A stretch of 64,000 nt of DNA from Nematopogon swammerdamellus (GCA_946902875.1 OX336342.1:13447523-13511522); one strand, 5' to 3'. Positions 51,671 to 63,367 are shown, counted from the first letter of the stretch. Made by a program: numbers and translations. Notes: a model not told the origin generated them from the letters alone.

Positions 51671-52290
51671 AGGTGGCGACTGACATGAGCATTTGCTCGC
51701 ATGTCATGTCAGTACAGCGAGCCGAGCAGCTCGATGGCGAGCGCCGAGCGCCCGAGTGCGCTCCACTCTGCTGTCGGTTTTTCGGCGAATTCCTTTGAAT
51801 GTAACGTTACAAGTCAGTCGCTAGCTCGAGCACCGTCGTCGTCGTGAGCGCACGTATTTCGCGCCTGCGTTTTCGGTTTCTGTTGTATTTTTAATCGGTA
51901 AAATGCAGTGGAATCAAGAAAACACTCTTTTATTCATCGATAAATACCACAATCATCGCCAACTTTGGGATCCTACCCATTAAGATAATTTTAATAAACT
52001 AAAGAAAAACGACGGATGGGTGGTGGTAATGGCTGCCGAAATGAATGTAGAAGTGGAAGAATGCAAAATAAAAATGACCTGAATGAAATGATAAGCCTGC
52101 TGGCTTCGTTGCGAAGGGAGAAATTAAAAATGAAGTAGACCACAGGAATAGGAACTGGATCGATATGGATCACAGCCGAGCATATATTCGAGACGAACAT
52201 TCAGGTGTCGTCGTGAGAATTTGCTCACAACGAACAAATGCTCGATGCGAATATTCACATCGAGCAAATGCTCATGTCAAGTCGCCACCT
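51671..52290 (+). mobile_element. PIF/Harbinger-like element with a MADF-domain remnant
   Basis: Termini AGGTGGCGACT and AGTCGCCACCT, continuing with gacatgagcatttgctcg; flanked by TTA (51668-51670, 52291-52293). 620 bp. A decayed MADF-type frame starts at ATG 51903 (MQWNQENTLLFIDKYHNH then LWDPTH-stop, then KLKKNDGWVVVMAAEMNV). Harbinger-type elements often encode such a Myb/MADF partner protein. The motif gctcgatgcgaatattc / catcgagca is repeated near both ends. Confidence 0.75.
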
Positions 52291-52295
52291 TTATA

Positions 52296-52622
52296 TTCTC
52301 TCATTCTGTCCCTGCCTCCTCCGCTCCCCCTCCCCTCCCACCCCCACCATCCCTTCTCCGACCACCTCCTTCCCCTCTACTCTCCCTCCCCTCCTTACCA
52401 GTCCCTTTCTTTCCCTCCCTACCTTCCCTCCCTCCACCTCCTTCCCCTCTGATCTCCCTCCCCCTCTCCCATCAATATTTCTCCCCTCCCTCTCCTCCCT
52501 ATCCCTCTCTCTTTCCCACCCCTTCCGCACTCCCCACCCTCCCCTTCCCCCTCGTTTACCGTGCCCTCTTTGCCCTCATTCTCCTTCCTCCCCTCTCCTT
52601 CCCGCTCCCTATTATTCTCAAT
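52296..52622 (+). repeat. Polypyrimidine (C/T) tract, ~325 bp
   Basis: Almost only C and T on the plus strand (repeats of the ctccctcccc type), adjacent to the MADF element. The overlapping ORFs in three frames are low-complexity artefacts. Confidence 0.85.
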
Positions 52623-52709
52623 TTAATTTGAAAAAAGAAATACTTCTTTTTAAAACATGCGCTTTTTAGTAATATAGTACCAATATTTAATACTAATATT
52701 ATAAAGATA

Positions 52710-52795
52710 TATTAGGCAATCCGCCGACGCGCCAAAGTAGTCGATATTGGACACCGGGTGGCTAAGCTCAAGTGGCAGTGGGCTGGGCACATTAG
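52710..52795 (+). pseudogene. Tiny LINE RT fragment
   Basis: Frame RRRAKVVDIGHRVAKLKWQW then AGHIS, a phrase typical of the end of insect non-LTR polymerase ORFs. Confidence 0.55.
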
Positions 52796-52857
52796 CTATA
52801 ATACTTGTGAAATATTTGTGGAGCAATAAAGAATTTTCTATCTATATATCTATAAAT

Positions 52858-53055
52858 TACAAATTTAAAAAACCCCCGACCCTTAAAAATCTAAAATAAT
52901 TTCCGTTTACATAAAGGAGTCGGGGGACCGCTAAGTAAATTCCCGCGCAGCTCTGAGTTTTTATAGTTTATTTTCTTAGCGGTCCCCCGACTCTTATAAG
53001 TAAACGGTAATTATTTTTAACGTTTTGAGGGTCAGGAGGTTTTTAAATTTGTAAT
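52858..53055. mobile_element. Foldback element (AAACCCCCGAC ends)
   Basis: Arms: caaatttaaaaaacccccga ... ggagtcgggggaccgctaag and the complement cttagcggtcccccgactc ... ggtttttaaatttg around a ~45-bp AT-rich loop. Confidence 0.65.
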
Positions 53056-53074
53056 CTAATTAAATTACAAGGTT

Positions 53075-53315
53075 TAAAAAAAACCGCAAGCAAATCGGTC
53101 CACTTTTTAATAAATTTTTTGATTACTTAATTACTTGATTACAAAAATAGCTAACAAACATCCAGATTAAACCAGTTTTCCAATAAAAACTGCATGCAAA
53201 TCGGTCCATCCGTTAGAGAGCTACGATGCCACAATCAGACACACCCATATACACATACACACACACACACGCTAAACGTATAATCCCCCCTCTTTTTTCG
53301 TTGGGGGTTAAAAAG
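53075..53315. repeat. Interspersed repeat with (CA)n
   Basis: Contains aaatcggtccatccgttaga, gagctacgatgccacaatca and a (CA)n run ~53252-53270, then tcgttgggggttaaaaag, a common insect repeat tail. Confidence 0.45.
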
Positions 53316-53585
53316 ATAAACGAATATGAAAAAAAATAGGCAAATATGGCAAATATACATATCAACTATGTATCTGAATTTCATTGTATTAGGTCATAAT
53401 AAATAATTTGTTTGTTTGTTTGTTTGTATGGAGGGAAAGGTAGAAGATAGAAGTAAGAACTTAAAAGAAGTACGTAGGTTCTAAAAAGAACTTTTTAAAA
53501 AGATACAATTTCGAATTTGCAAATTTTCGAATACGTCCGGTGCGCATGGAGCCGACCGCGCCGACCTTTCTCTGGATGCGCTATA

Positions 53586-54304
53586 CAGTAGAAACCAAAC
53601 TTAAATGCGGCTGTGAGATGCGCCCGTGTGTCTGCGCAAAAGACGATTATTAGGGCAGAGGGGGGGAGAACGGGAGGTGTGCAAAGGGGGTATCGGCGCA
53701 CCCTACCGCGCTCCCCCGCGTTGCTAGGATACGACCGCGCGCCGTCGCCGCCCGCGCCCTGTCGCCCGCGCACGCCCCCCTCTCATCTGTGCGTGCGCCA
53801 TTGTACAGTCACTCACTATTTATTTGGTTTTTCCGTAGTGTCGCGGTAGATTTTCTACTAATGGTGGTTTCACACATGTTTATTCGTATTCGTGATTGTA
53901 GCAAACATTTTAGTTTTATCTCACTCTAACCAAGCCATTAGAAGGAGACGAAACGGAAATGTTTACCAAATATTTGTGTACATACAGCTATGTGTGGTGC
54001 TAGCATGATAAATGTTTATTGGCGAAGTGCGTTTACCGGGGTCGCCCAAACAACACCAATACGTCGTAATTTCAAACCGGTTTTAACCATGATCGATACA
54101 TCGGTGTGCACAAACATAATATAATACAATAATATATCAAAATAATATAAAGCAAGACTCTCTTTTTTTATCTACAAATGATATAGTGTAATAATTTTAT
54201 AAATTTTCTGGCAAAATATTCAATTGAATATTTTATTTGACTATACATGCGCAGTCAAGCGGCCGAACTTCAGGCCAATACGCATTTAAGTTTGGTTTCC
54301 ACTG
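53586..54304. mobile_element. Tc1/mariner-type MITE inside P-like copy 2
   Basis: Ends CAGTAGAAACCAAACTTAAA and its complement (one mismatch over 24 bp), flanked by TA on both sides. The empty site is seen in copy 1 at 34344-34350 (gctatacata), which proves the insertion. 719 bp; no clear transposase. Confidence 0.85.
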
Positions 54305-54429
54305 TACATAGGAGGACAGGGGTAGCCGCGCGCCGGCGCAAACGCGCCAGCGCGTCAGTCTAGCGCCGGCGACCGATCTTAGTCTCCGTCCGCCGCTCAG
54401 GCGGAGCGAACGTGCGCGTCTGTCACAAA

Positions 54430-54509
54430 ATGCCTCATTGTGCAGTGCTTTGGTGCAAAAAGTCGTCGAAAAATTCAAACTTGAACACAGATGGAGTCAC
54501 CTTTCACGA
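54430..54509 (+). pseudogene. THAP-domain exon, copy 2
   Basis: Same sequence as 34471-34550, including the GTAAGT donor. Confidence 0.75.
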
Positions 54510-55916
54510 GTAAGTACTTTCATTCAATTTGATAGCATTTTTCGCTTGAATTTCAGTAACAAACATCGGCGTAAATATGTATGGAGAGCTCTTTTCTGCT
54601 TACCCACCATAGGTCGACTATCGTGTTGGATGCAGTTAGCTCTTGTAATTTTTTTTGTTTATTGATAAATATGTATGTTAAATGTATACAGATATTTCAT
54701 GCATTCTGCCTTATTGCCAAAGGACATTTCTTCTAGTCAACCTCAGCAGGTTTCCTCGTTTAATATTCGTTTATCGCGCTTTTTTCATTCAACCAGTACC
54801 TACCGGTTTTTACTTTTGAGCGACTCTAAGGAGAAAGGAATTAATTTCTTTAGGTCATGCGTCTACCGGGAATATCAGATCGCGGATATTTAGGAGAATT
54901 AAAAATAATTGACGTAATAGTTTAAACGTTTGCCTTTAATGTCAGAGATTCAGAATGTATAGAACGTATATAAATGTACAGGATGTATATGTAGATGGTA
55001 GGGTTCAACCCGCCCGTGTTGGTACCACTGCACTAAATAAACGTCGGTCGAAGTCACTATGAAAAGTAGTACCTACGTGTTTTCCATCCAATTCAGTATA
55101 GCCGGATCGATTAGGGGGAATCGGTGACAAGGCACGTACCTAATTTACCTAGGTATATTTATTTATTTTAGACAGGCAGCCTTGGCTGATGTGTCTAAAT
55201 CCGGTTTTTCTTCATATTTTTTATTTTATTTGGTTTGTTTGTTTATTTTTTTTTATGTATTTATCGATCTTGATTATTTTTATTATTTTAGTTTATTGTA
55301 GTTTTATTTTAGTATTTATATATTGGGCTCCCATCATCACTGGTACCAAACTGAAGCATTATTACGATGCTGGGGCCATCCGTATCAGTTTCCTAAAAAA
55401 AGTTAATCTTTATGCTTAACTATTTTCGCATACATTTTTATAATTTTTATTATGGAATACACAATTGTAGATTTATAATAAAGTATCCGAGGTATTTTAG
55501 AACTTAGAACTATGATCGTGTTTATGCGAAAATTTGCAAATTCGCAAAATTGTGAAAGGGGCGTTGCCTTTGTTCATTTAAGAGAAAGTTATATTATTCC
55601 CTTGATGTAAAGAAGGGTTAAATATTGTTAAATCCGTTTCATCTTTTCATCGCGAATCGACACAATGAGCGACTTATTGTATGAATCCCGTTCAAATGTA
55701 TGGAAGACTGGCGTCACTTGGCTACCTACTCGCTCGGCCAATCACGGCGTTCCATGCGCCGCTCCCGCCTCAGACTTCACACCCCTTTGGCGGCTACCTC
55801 GGTTCTCATACAAACGATGCCGTATTTCGCATCAAGGCTTACTGACTCGTGTTTCTCATAGATCTGAACCACCTCGAGTCTCGACTCGAACTCTCGATAC
55901 ACTGCGCGCGCGTTAG

Positions 55917-56355
55917 ACTAGACAGGCTAGGCGTGCTTTACTCCTGGGAATTAGATTTATCATTATCTCCTAAACTATGCGATCAAATAACATGCTGTAA
56001 AAAGAAATAATATCTTCATGATATTTCCCAGATTTAATATTAATTTATTAATATTAAATATAGATAATATTATATATTATACAATATTGTATAGATTTAG
56101 TGACATGTAAAAAGGTTTCATGATTGAAGCAATTGGTAATTTATTTTTCATTTTAATAAATTGAAATGAAAATTCTTTAGCCAAAAGGAATGAAAGCGAC
56201 CGGTGTCAGTACAGGGCTTAAACTTTAACTAACAGGCTTACAATCTGTAATAACAGGACACATAATGGTATTCTGCACAGAGCACTATGTTTTCTGAGTT
56301 TCGAGGACATTCCCTATAAAGAATTAGTAATCAAGAAAAAAATTTAAACAAGTTC
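55917..56355. other. AT-rich, no gene seen
   Basis: Contains AT-only stretches (56036-56095); nothing else recognised. Confidence 0.45.
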
Positions 56356-56363
56356 GGTTCCAC

Positions 56364-56657
56364 CACAGAGCATCAAATACCTACCGCCCGCGCCCCCTAC
56401 TAGAGGCGCCCTAAGCGATGATATTTGAAACCCAATAACCGCACGCTGAGCTGCTAGCGCTTCGTATGTGTGTGTGTGTGCTAGTATCGACACTACACAC
56501 AAAGAGGAGCAAGTTAGGCACACGCACAAAACAAATGCACACGCACAACACACATATGTAAGTCATAGGCCACGCCCACAGGCTTCAACGGCGTTGTAGA
56601 GAAATCGCGCTCACGGCGCCTCTAGTAGGGGCGGGCGCGCGCATTTCATGCTCTGTG
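56364..56657. mobile_element. hAT-like MITE with 8-bp duplication
   Basis: Ends CACAGAGCATCAAAT and ATTTCATGCTCTGTG, with inner inverted blocks (cctactagaggcgcc / ggcgcctctagtagg); flanked by GGTTCCAC at 56356-56363 and 56658-56665. 294 bp. A related end fragment (cacagagcatcgaattgcgc) lies at ~18103. Confidence 0.85.
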
Positions 56658-56669
56658 GGTTCCACTGAT

Positions 56670-58850
56670 TGAACCGTTGTTTGAGTAACCGTATCCCACC
56701 AACAATTTCAAAAGATAGTGTGTGATGGATGTGTAATGTGCATAATGTGCCTCAGTGACGATGACCCACTGTGTGCTCAATGTAGGGAGTAGAATCAGTG
56801 CTCACTTCGTTGGTCAGTGCACCGCGTATGCAGGACCGAGATGGAAGACACTGGAAAAGTAGCACAACGACGAGAAAGAACTAAGCAAAGATGACTGGAA
56901 GAAAATGTTGGAGTACGCAGCGAAGACGGGCAGATTGGACAAATATGAACAGGGCGTAGACGATGGCAGCTGATAAATTTATATTGTAAGTGTAAGTAGT
57001 ACATGATGGTGAAAATGTTTAATAAGACAGATTTATTGTTTGATATCTAGGCGACGTATATTAAAATAATAATATCAGCTCGCTCGACCTCGCAATCGCT
57101 AAACTAATTAGCACCTTTTGCGGCGCACGTCTGTCGTGCACTTCTCACCTTTGTAGACAGGTAATAATTTATGACAACAACTGAAATGAAAAAATGGCAA
57201 TTCAACTTTTTCTCCTAAATATATACCTAGCTCCACTCATATTTACTACAGCTGAATAAATACAGCAACTTGATATAACAGTCATAATAATTATAAATTG
57301 TAAGAATAAAATAAATCACATTGTTGCAGTAAGACATAAAAACATAGTTTTATTTAATTGCAGATACCCAGAGGAAATGTTATGTAGCATAGTTATGTCT
57401 TTAGTCATACTTATTATTGATGCTCAAAATGTACCTACTTTATTTTATTACGTTACAGCTTTTAGATTAAAAGTAGAAAATAATTCGAGACCTATAACTG
57501 CTGACTAAATACTGTACTATACTATGGATTTTGAATGTGGCACTCCAAGAGATCACTGTCAGACAGACAGTGCATATTACATCAAAATAAATGACACATT
57601 GTATCTTATCGTAATCCATGATCATCGCAAGAATTAGATATTGTGATGTTTTTGCAAGATGCCCAAGGACAAATTAAATGTTCATCTCTACTATATTATA
57701 AAAAATACGTGTCTGCCTGTTCTGTCTCTCTGTAACGGGTAACGTGGTTTCTGTAAATAATCGAATCTAGCATGGAGACATGCTAGATTAAGTAATAACG
57801 TTCATATTATGCTCGCCAATTTTCTTAATATGGAGGAAAACATGTTGTTTAACACTGTGCGTTGCATATTTATCATATCGCTCTTAGCATAGTTCAGAAA
57901 CCTTCGACCGAACTCGACATTGCTGCGAGCGGAGCTACGGACAAAACTAAGTTCTGCATGGACCGGTTGTGAAACCGTATAAATAATATCGAGCATCTGT
58001 AATCTAATCTACGGAAACAACAGTTTGACAGTCGGTACAGAGTGATTCCAATACATACGATAATACAAAACTCAAAACCGAGCACGGCACAAAAAGGCTC
58101 CTAAAATTTTAAATTGAATTGCACAAGTTTGATTTGTATTAGGATGGCAGCAATGCAATTGGGTTGAAAACTCAAAGCTATTCGCAGATGGCGCAACAAG
58201 CGAGTGTGCCCTGCCATATTTTTTGAACTATGGTTCTGACCACGGAGGTTCTGACAGTTCTCCTGTAATAGAAATAAAAGCGTGTTTGTCTTCCAAAATA
58301 TCCACTGTGATGACTGTTGCGCAATTAAAAGAAATTTTCAGGAGCAGGAAACTAAGCATCTGTAGGTGTAAAAAAAATTTAATTAATAGAAAATTGAACA
58401 AGTTTAATATTTTGAGGTTAGATTTAAAATGCCTTCACAATTAATTCGTCTTCTATTTTAATCGCCAACAAGAGGGAAGTTTTAAACAAAGTGATAATTG
58501 AGTTCATTACCTCAAATGTGATAAACAATTTAGACTTCTTGTGTGAAACCAGTTTGCTAGTTAAAATTATAAAACTAAATATTATATTATCTAACTAATT
58601 ATACAAAATCGACAGCAATAAACTTATTTCCTATTGATTTTACAGTTCCCACTACTCGTACATTCGCTTATGCGACGTCTGGGCAAAATTCAACCTGAAA
58701 GCCCTTTTATACATAGTCTCTGTTTAGTAGCGTGATGGCAGGCAAGCACGTATATATATAGAAATCCCCCTTCCCGAAATCCAGACACTGTGCCATATAT
58801 GCCATAATTTTTTTGAAATTAATTGTGATGACTCGTACTATATATATTTT
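56670..58850. other. Intergenic, no gene seen
   Basis: 2.2 kb, mostly AT-rich, only short unsupported frames. Confidence 0.45.
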
Positions 58851-58854
58851 TTTT

Positions 58855-59130
58855 GTTTTTTTTATGTAATCCGTTATGGGTGGATGAGTCAGAGGGGCCA
58901 AAGCACATGCTCTGACTAGCCAATATCACCTCCGAGAAGGTAGGTGCCATACCGGAGACTTCCCTGGATTGCTGGCTATACTGGACTAGAGGAGAACACA
59001 ACCGAGGTTGCTATGTGGCCATCTTAAATCCTGTCCGGTGGTACCAACCCAGTCGGCTACAATTTGAGCCTACCACCTAGTAAGGGGCAAGGGAAGGGAC
59101 CTACAGTTTTACACCGATTCCGAACGGTGA
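58855..59130 (-). repeat. SINE subfamily B copy
   Basis: Complement of the 6740-7040 copy: ttatgtaatccgttatgggt, atgcagtggca end; core gggaagggacctacagtttt. Confidence 0.8.
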
Positions 59131-59164
59131 TGCAGTGGCAAACACTTTTGTAAATTTAGACTAA

Positions 59165-59325
59165 GTGGACGTAAAAAAAGTATCCAGCGAAGTTTCTCGC
59201 CAGTTCTTCTTCGCTGTGATAATCGAACTGGCAAAATGCTCAATGTTAAAAATTTTTAAATATGACGAATCGGAGTGCAGTGTGTGTACTGTCTATAGAT
59301 GATGAATAAAGAATAAAGAATATAT
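59165..59325 (+). repeat. LINE tail related to the 26.3-kb element
   Basis: Resembles the LINE 3' end at 31475-31606 (gcgaagtttctcgccagttc; gtgataatcgaactgg; gatgaataaagaataaagaa). Confidence 0.75.
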
Positions 59326-59463
59326 AACCACTCGTAACAGATATCACGGGACAAGTGTATCTTTTTTTCGTTTCCTCGAATTTTTAACTATTCAAAATTA
59401 AAACCGCCTGTATTTAACTTCATACAGCAAAAATTGATACTAAAGTAAATACTCGCGCTAACC

Positions 59464-59504
59464 AAATAAATAAAAGCAAGTAAGTATCATATAATCAGCT
59501 CAGT
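59464..59504 (+). promoter_or_regulatory. Candidate core promoter of SDR gene 2
   Basis: AATAAATAAAAGC (TATA-like) at 59464-59476 and initiator TCAGT at 59500-59504, about 24-30 bp apart. The same arrangement lies upstream of SDR gene 3. Confidence 0.5.
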
Positions 59505-59547
59505 AAGGAGCTAGAATTTCCAGCATCCAGGTCGCACACTAGTCACC

Positions 59548-60327
59548 ATGGCATTCGCAGGCAAAGTAGTTCTTATAACGGGAGCCAGCTCCGGCATCGG
59601 CGCCGCCACCGCGGAGCTGTTCGCCAAGGAGTCTGCACAACTCGCGCTCGTCGGACGCAATGAGAAGAACCTCAAGGAGGTTGTCGCAGCGTGCCAGAAG
59701 AATAAGGGCGTAAAGGCTTTGCCGATCGTCGCAGACATGTCTAAAGACGCAGACGTCCAGAGAATAATTCAAGAGACCACCGAAACCTTCGGGAGCCTGG
59801 ACGTCCTAGTCAACAACGCCGGCTTCGGCGGTATCGGTAAGTTGGATGACCTCGCAGTATACGACCGCATAATGGCAACCAACGTGAGAGGAGTCTACCA
59901 GCTGACCGGGCTGGCCATCCCGCATCTCGCCAAGACGAAGGGAAACATCGTCAATATATCGAGTGTGGTCTCCCTGAAACCTGCTCCATTACTCACTGCA
60001 TACTGCGTGTCCAAGGCGGCCCTGGACATGTTCACGCGTTGCGCGGCCCTGGAGCTCGGTCCGAAAGGAATAAGAGTCAACAGTGTCAACCCGGGGATGA
60101 CAAGAACCAATTTCATGAACGCAATCGGTTTGGATCAGATTCAGGCAGATCAATTCTATAATACCGGCGGGAAGGTTCAACTGCTGGGCAAGCTTGCAGA
60201 AAGTGAAGAAGTGGCAGAACAAATTCTACACCTCGCGTCAGAAAAATCAAAGAGCATTACCGGCATTACTGTAGTCATAGACAATGGAGCGATGCTACAA
60301 TCGCCTTCGCTTCCTCACGCTAAGTAA
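59548..60327 (+). CDS. Short-chain dehydrogenase/reductase, FabG-like (SDR gene 2)
   Basis: Intronless, 259 codons. TGASSGIG at 11-18, NNAG at 89-92, and the tetrad Asn112, Ser139, Tyr152 and Lys156 (YCVSK), all present. Arg37 suggests NADP(H). Start context CACCATGGC is strong. It differs from gene 1 mainly in the substrate-loop region after Ser139 (SLKPAPLLT versus GGQRPYPPFS) and at the C-terminal lid (residues ~190-215), so substrate range probably differs. Poly(A) signal at 60357. The 5' third is almost identical to genes 1 and 3. Function beyond an NADP(H)-dependent oxidoreductase is not inferable. Confidence 0.96.
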   Translation: MAFAGKVVLITGASSGIGAATAELFAKESAQLALVGRNEKNLKEVVAACQKNKGVKALPIVADMSKDADVQRIIQETTETFGSLDVLVNNAGFGGIGKLDDLAVYDRIMATNVRGVYQLTGLAIPHLAKTKGNIVNISSVVSLKPAPLLTAYCVSKAALDMFTRCAALELGPKGIRVNSVNPGMTRTNFMNAIGLDQIQADQFYNTGGKVQLLGKLAESEEVAEQILHLASEKSKSITGITVVIDNGAMLQSPSLPHAK

Positions 60328-60356
60328 TATATATACTCTGTGGTAATATCTGTATT

Positions 60357-60362
60357 AATAAA
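60357..60362 (+). terminator. Poly(A) signal of SDR gene 2
   Basis: AATAAA 30 bp after the stop codon. Confidence 0.55.
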
Positions 60363-60568
60363 ATACATACATTATTAGTAGAAGAGACCTGCTGAGCTGA
60401 GTTTGAACCATTTTGGCATTATCTAGTTGGAGTATTCTTCTTGTTTTATTTATATGATAGATAGCAAATAAAATAGAAAGATATATTCATTCTAAAAAAA
60501 ATATCACCGCTTTTATGGAAAGAAAAATAGTTTAAATATTAGGGAATGTTACGTTAATACTATACATA

Positions 60569-60800
60569 TTGTATGTTATAAGTCGTTGTGCCCATAGTCG
60601 TGTCTGCGCATGGGCTGATAGCGAAGAGCCTCAACCATCATCTCAGAAGGCTCTCACTGGACTGTTGGATCAAGGGCCAGATGCAGAAGGCGGTCTTACT
60701 CGACACCGCTCGAATTGTCCGGAGATTTCTTTCTCTCGGGTCCGACCACCCCGGTAGCTTGGGCTCGCTCCGCTGCCGGTGGCAAACCCGCTTCTTTTTC
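60569..60800 (+). pseudogene. LINE C-terminal fragment
   Basis: Frame HGLIAKSLNHHLRRLSLDCW, IKGQMQKAVLLDTARIVRRF, LSLGSDHPGSLGS: the post-RT end of a non-LTR polymerase, comparable in layout to the fragment at 3031-3320. Confidence 0.65.
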
Positions 60801-61326
60801 TATATTAATTTTGTATATAGGTATTTAATGTAAATAATTGTGTATATAATTAATGTAGAAAAAATTTGTGTAAATAAACGAATAATATATTATTATAATA
60901 AGGTTGTAAATATTATAATAATATATATATTATGTAAATGACATACATAATGAATATACATGTAGCTAATAAAAAGTAATAAAAACCTTGCTAGAGCGTT
61001 GGTACCTTTATCTTATCCTAGCCATGATACGATAAGACACAAAATTCACAGTGATCTCATTGAGTGCTGCATTCCAAATTTCACCTTTGCCAGTTTGCAC
61101 TTTTATCTGCCTTAATTTTAGGATAAAACGTTTTCTTTTCTTGCACACAATTTAAAGAAACATAGGAGGTACCTACATGAAAATAAACAAGAAAATATAG
61201 GAGCAAAAGCGGACTTATCTTATCACTACAAGTGTTTTCCTGTCTGCAACCTTGCTCGTGTGAAATTATTCCTTGGACCTCCGAGTCTAATCATTTCAAC
61301 TAATCGCTAACTTGATTTTATAACGA
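60801..61326. other. AT-rich, no gene seen
   Basis: AT-rich runs including TATAATAATATATATAT-like stretches; no frame. Confidence 0.45.
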
Positions 61327-61475
61327 ACTAGCTTTTGCCCGCGACTTCGCTCGCATAGCCTAGGTTCAAGAAATTCTGGTCAAAGATTTTTTAAAGTTGG
61401 ATAAGTATTTTCGGAGATTACCTTCTACATCCAAACTTGCAAACTTTAACCTCCTTATATTAGTGTGGATAACGA
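61327..61475. repeat. Interspersed repeat
   Basis: Starts ctagcttttgcccgcgactt (also at 51582) and continues to ctccttatattagtgtgga, the usual end of such insect repeats. Confidence 0.5.
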
Positions 61476-61534
61476 AATACCGTACTTGATAGTTTCATTC
61501 TAAACACCTATTGACTGACTCAGTCTCATTCGAG

Positions 61535-61600
61535 TAATACATACATAGCGTCACGCCTGTTTCCCAGTGAAGTAGGCCAGAGACAACGGATCTACACGTA
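61535..61600. repeat. Repeat shared with 33015
   Basis: tcacgcctgtttcccagtga and agagacaacggatctacacg match 33038-33085. Confidence 0.6.
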
Positions 61601-61663
61601 GTAATATAATTATTAATTTCTTTGTCTTAGGTAAAAGTGTTTTATGCGGTCCTTGTCTAGTTT

Positions 61664-61735
61664 ATGCGGTCTGTGGCCAAGCGGTAAACACATTGTCTGG
61701 TTTATGAAAGAATACAGTAAGTTCGATATTCGTTG
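61664..61735 (+). repeat. tRNA-like fragment
   Basis: Has ctgtggccaagcggtaaaca (A-box-like) and a weak agttcgatattcg. No acceptor stem, so not a functional tRNA. Confidence 0.3.
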
Positions 61736-61904
61736 GCGTGTGTAACTTTCTTTCTCCTTCTGAAGTTTGATAAGTGCATTTCTTTCATGAACACGAGTTC
61801 TTCCATGACTCAGATATCATGTAAAACTGCAGGTCTCTTCTTACTAAGTCGGTAGGGTTGAACTGTAATTTATAGATGCCAATTAATAAAATCGATATAC
61901 CTTT

Positions 61905-62150
61905 TATATGCAATCCGGCATGGGTGGCTGAGTCAGAGGGGCCAAAGCACGTGCTCAGACCAGCCAATATAACCTCCGAGAAGGTATGTGCCATACCGGA
62001 GACTTGCTTTTGGATTTCTGGCTATACTGGACAAGAGAACGCAGCCGACGATGTTGTGATGCGGCCATCTTAGATCTAATACGGTGGTACTGAACCAGTC
62101 GGCTACAATTTGAGCCTACCACCTAGTAAGGGGCAGGCAAGGGAACCTAC
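61905..62150 (-). repeat. SINE subfamily B copy
   Basis: Complement of 6740-7040: tgcaatccggcatgggtggc at its 3' end and acaatttgagcctaccacct in the core. Confidence 0.8.
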
Positions 62151-62846
62151 CTACGTATATTAAAGGTTGTATTTATTTACACAACATTTTATAAAATTTA
62201 AAAAATATCTTCCATAATAGTGACAGTTCTTTCTAGTGTTCTCTTTGTATTTAAAATGTTTATTGCAATTTTTTTTTAAATGAAATAAAGGTGGATTAGC
62301 CGAATAAATGTAAATAAAAAAATAAGTGTTTTATTGATTTTCAAAAAAGTAGAAAAACGTATTAATGTTTGTGTTTGAATATTTTTGTGTTCATTTTCTC
62401 ATTATTTCCAAGACCCCACAGAGATGCGACCTATACCACTGTAATCTAGATGTAATTACCTATCCTTCTGACCTAATTTTATTTTGGTTCGCCGTGGGTA
62501 AGTCCCATACAAAAATGCCCAATATCCTTTGTATGACATAATATGGAGCAATAACGTTATCATCAAATGATTGATTCACCTAAATATACCTAATATGAAC
62601 ATCCAACAACACGTGTATATGGATTCGTATTATTAAGGCAAGCCCGCTTATATAAGCTTCAAATGTTATGATGAGTCAACCTTACCTTGATGATCAGTAA
62701 TGTAATGAACCAACACAATTTTTTAGCTAGTCATGCTTGGAAACAATTATATGGATACTTATAGAGGCTTCGAGAACCTAACCTATGTAGATATGTACAT
62801 GTGGTTTCATTATGAAGTTCCGTGATATTAATTTATAATATTTTTT
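62151..62846. other. AT-rich, no gene seen
   Basis: No ORF or repeat recognised. Confidence 0.45.
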
Positions 62847-63000
62847 TTATGGAACCTGACACGATTGGCCACATCCTACAACATCCGTTATATCAGCCCA
62901 TAACAGCTTGGTGTACTAGGTGCCATGTCAGTGCTTTCCTTGGGTCGTGCCGGCTACACTGAACTGGGCGGAGAACACGAACTCTTTACATAGCCGTTTT
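62847..63000 (-). repeat. tRNA/5S SINE, 3' portion
   Basis: Poly(T), then tatggaacctgacacgattg, ggtgccatgtcagtgctttc and gtgccggctacactgaactg, as in full-length copies. Confidence 0.85.
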
Positions 63001-63367
63001 AAATATGCCAATATTACAAACATATCTTGGCACAAACATTATCTACATTTAACATACTTACCTATGGTCCATAATGTTAAGGTCCCTATGGTGTTATTGT
63101 GTTTTCATTTAAATGTAAATTTCAAGCATAAATTTAATTATTGCTTCCACATTTCCTAAGGTATTAATATACTGCCAATCCATTTTGTAAGAATCTACGA
63201 ACATTACAATACACTACAACTCTAAAACTAATGAAAATTACAAATTTCATAAGCAAAAAATTTTAACTAGAAATACACTAATTAAAGTTCGCGCCTGTTA
63301 AAATTAGAACCACCTGTACATAACAATAACAACTGATACTGAAGTATCTAGGTACACATGCCATCCT

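Larger units (their letters stand above)
53572..55856 (+). mobile_element. P-superfamily element, copy 2 (left end damaged, nested insert)
   Basis: From ctggatgcgctata (53572-53585) and, after the nested element, 54305-55856 matches copy 1 (34334-35892) with few substitutions, ending in the right TIR. The outer ~14 bp of the left TIR are replaced, and no 8-bp duplication is evident. THAP exon at 54430-54509; nested SINE fragment at 54994-55144. Confidence 0.85.

Noticed and set aside
52165..52669. Three overlapping Pro/Ser/Leu-rich ORFs
   Set aside because: Produced by the polypyrimidine tract in all frames; low complexity.
61664..61735. Possible Ser/Leu-type tRNA
   Set aside because: The D-arm-like start is good, but the T arm and acceptor do not pair.
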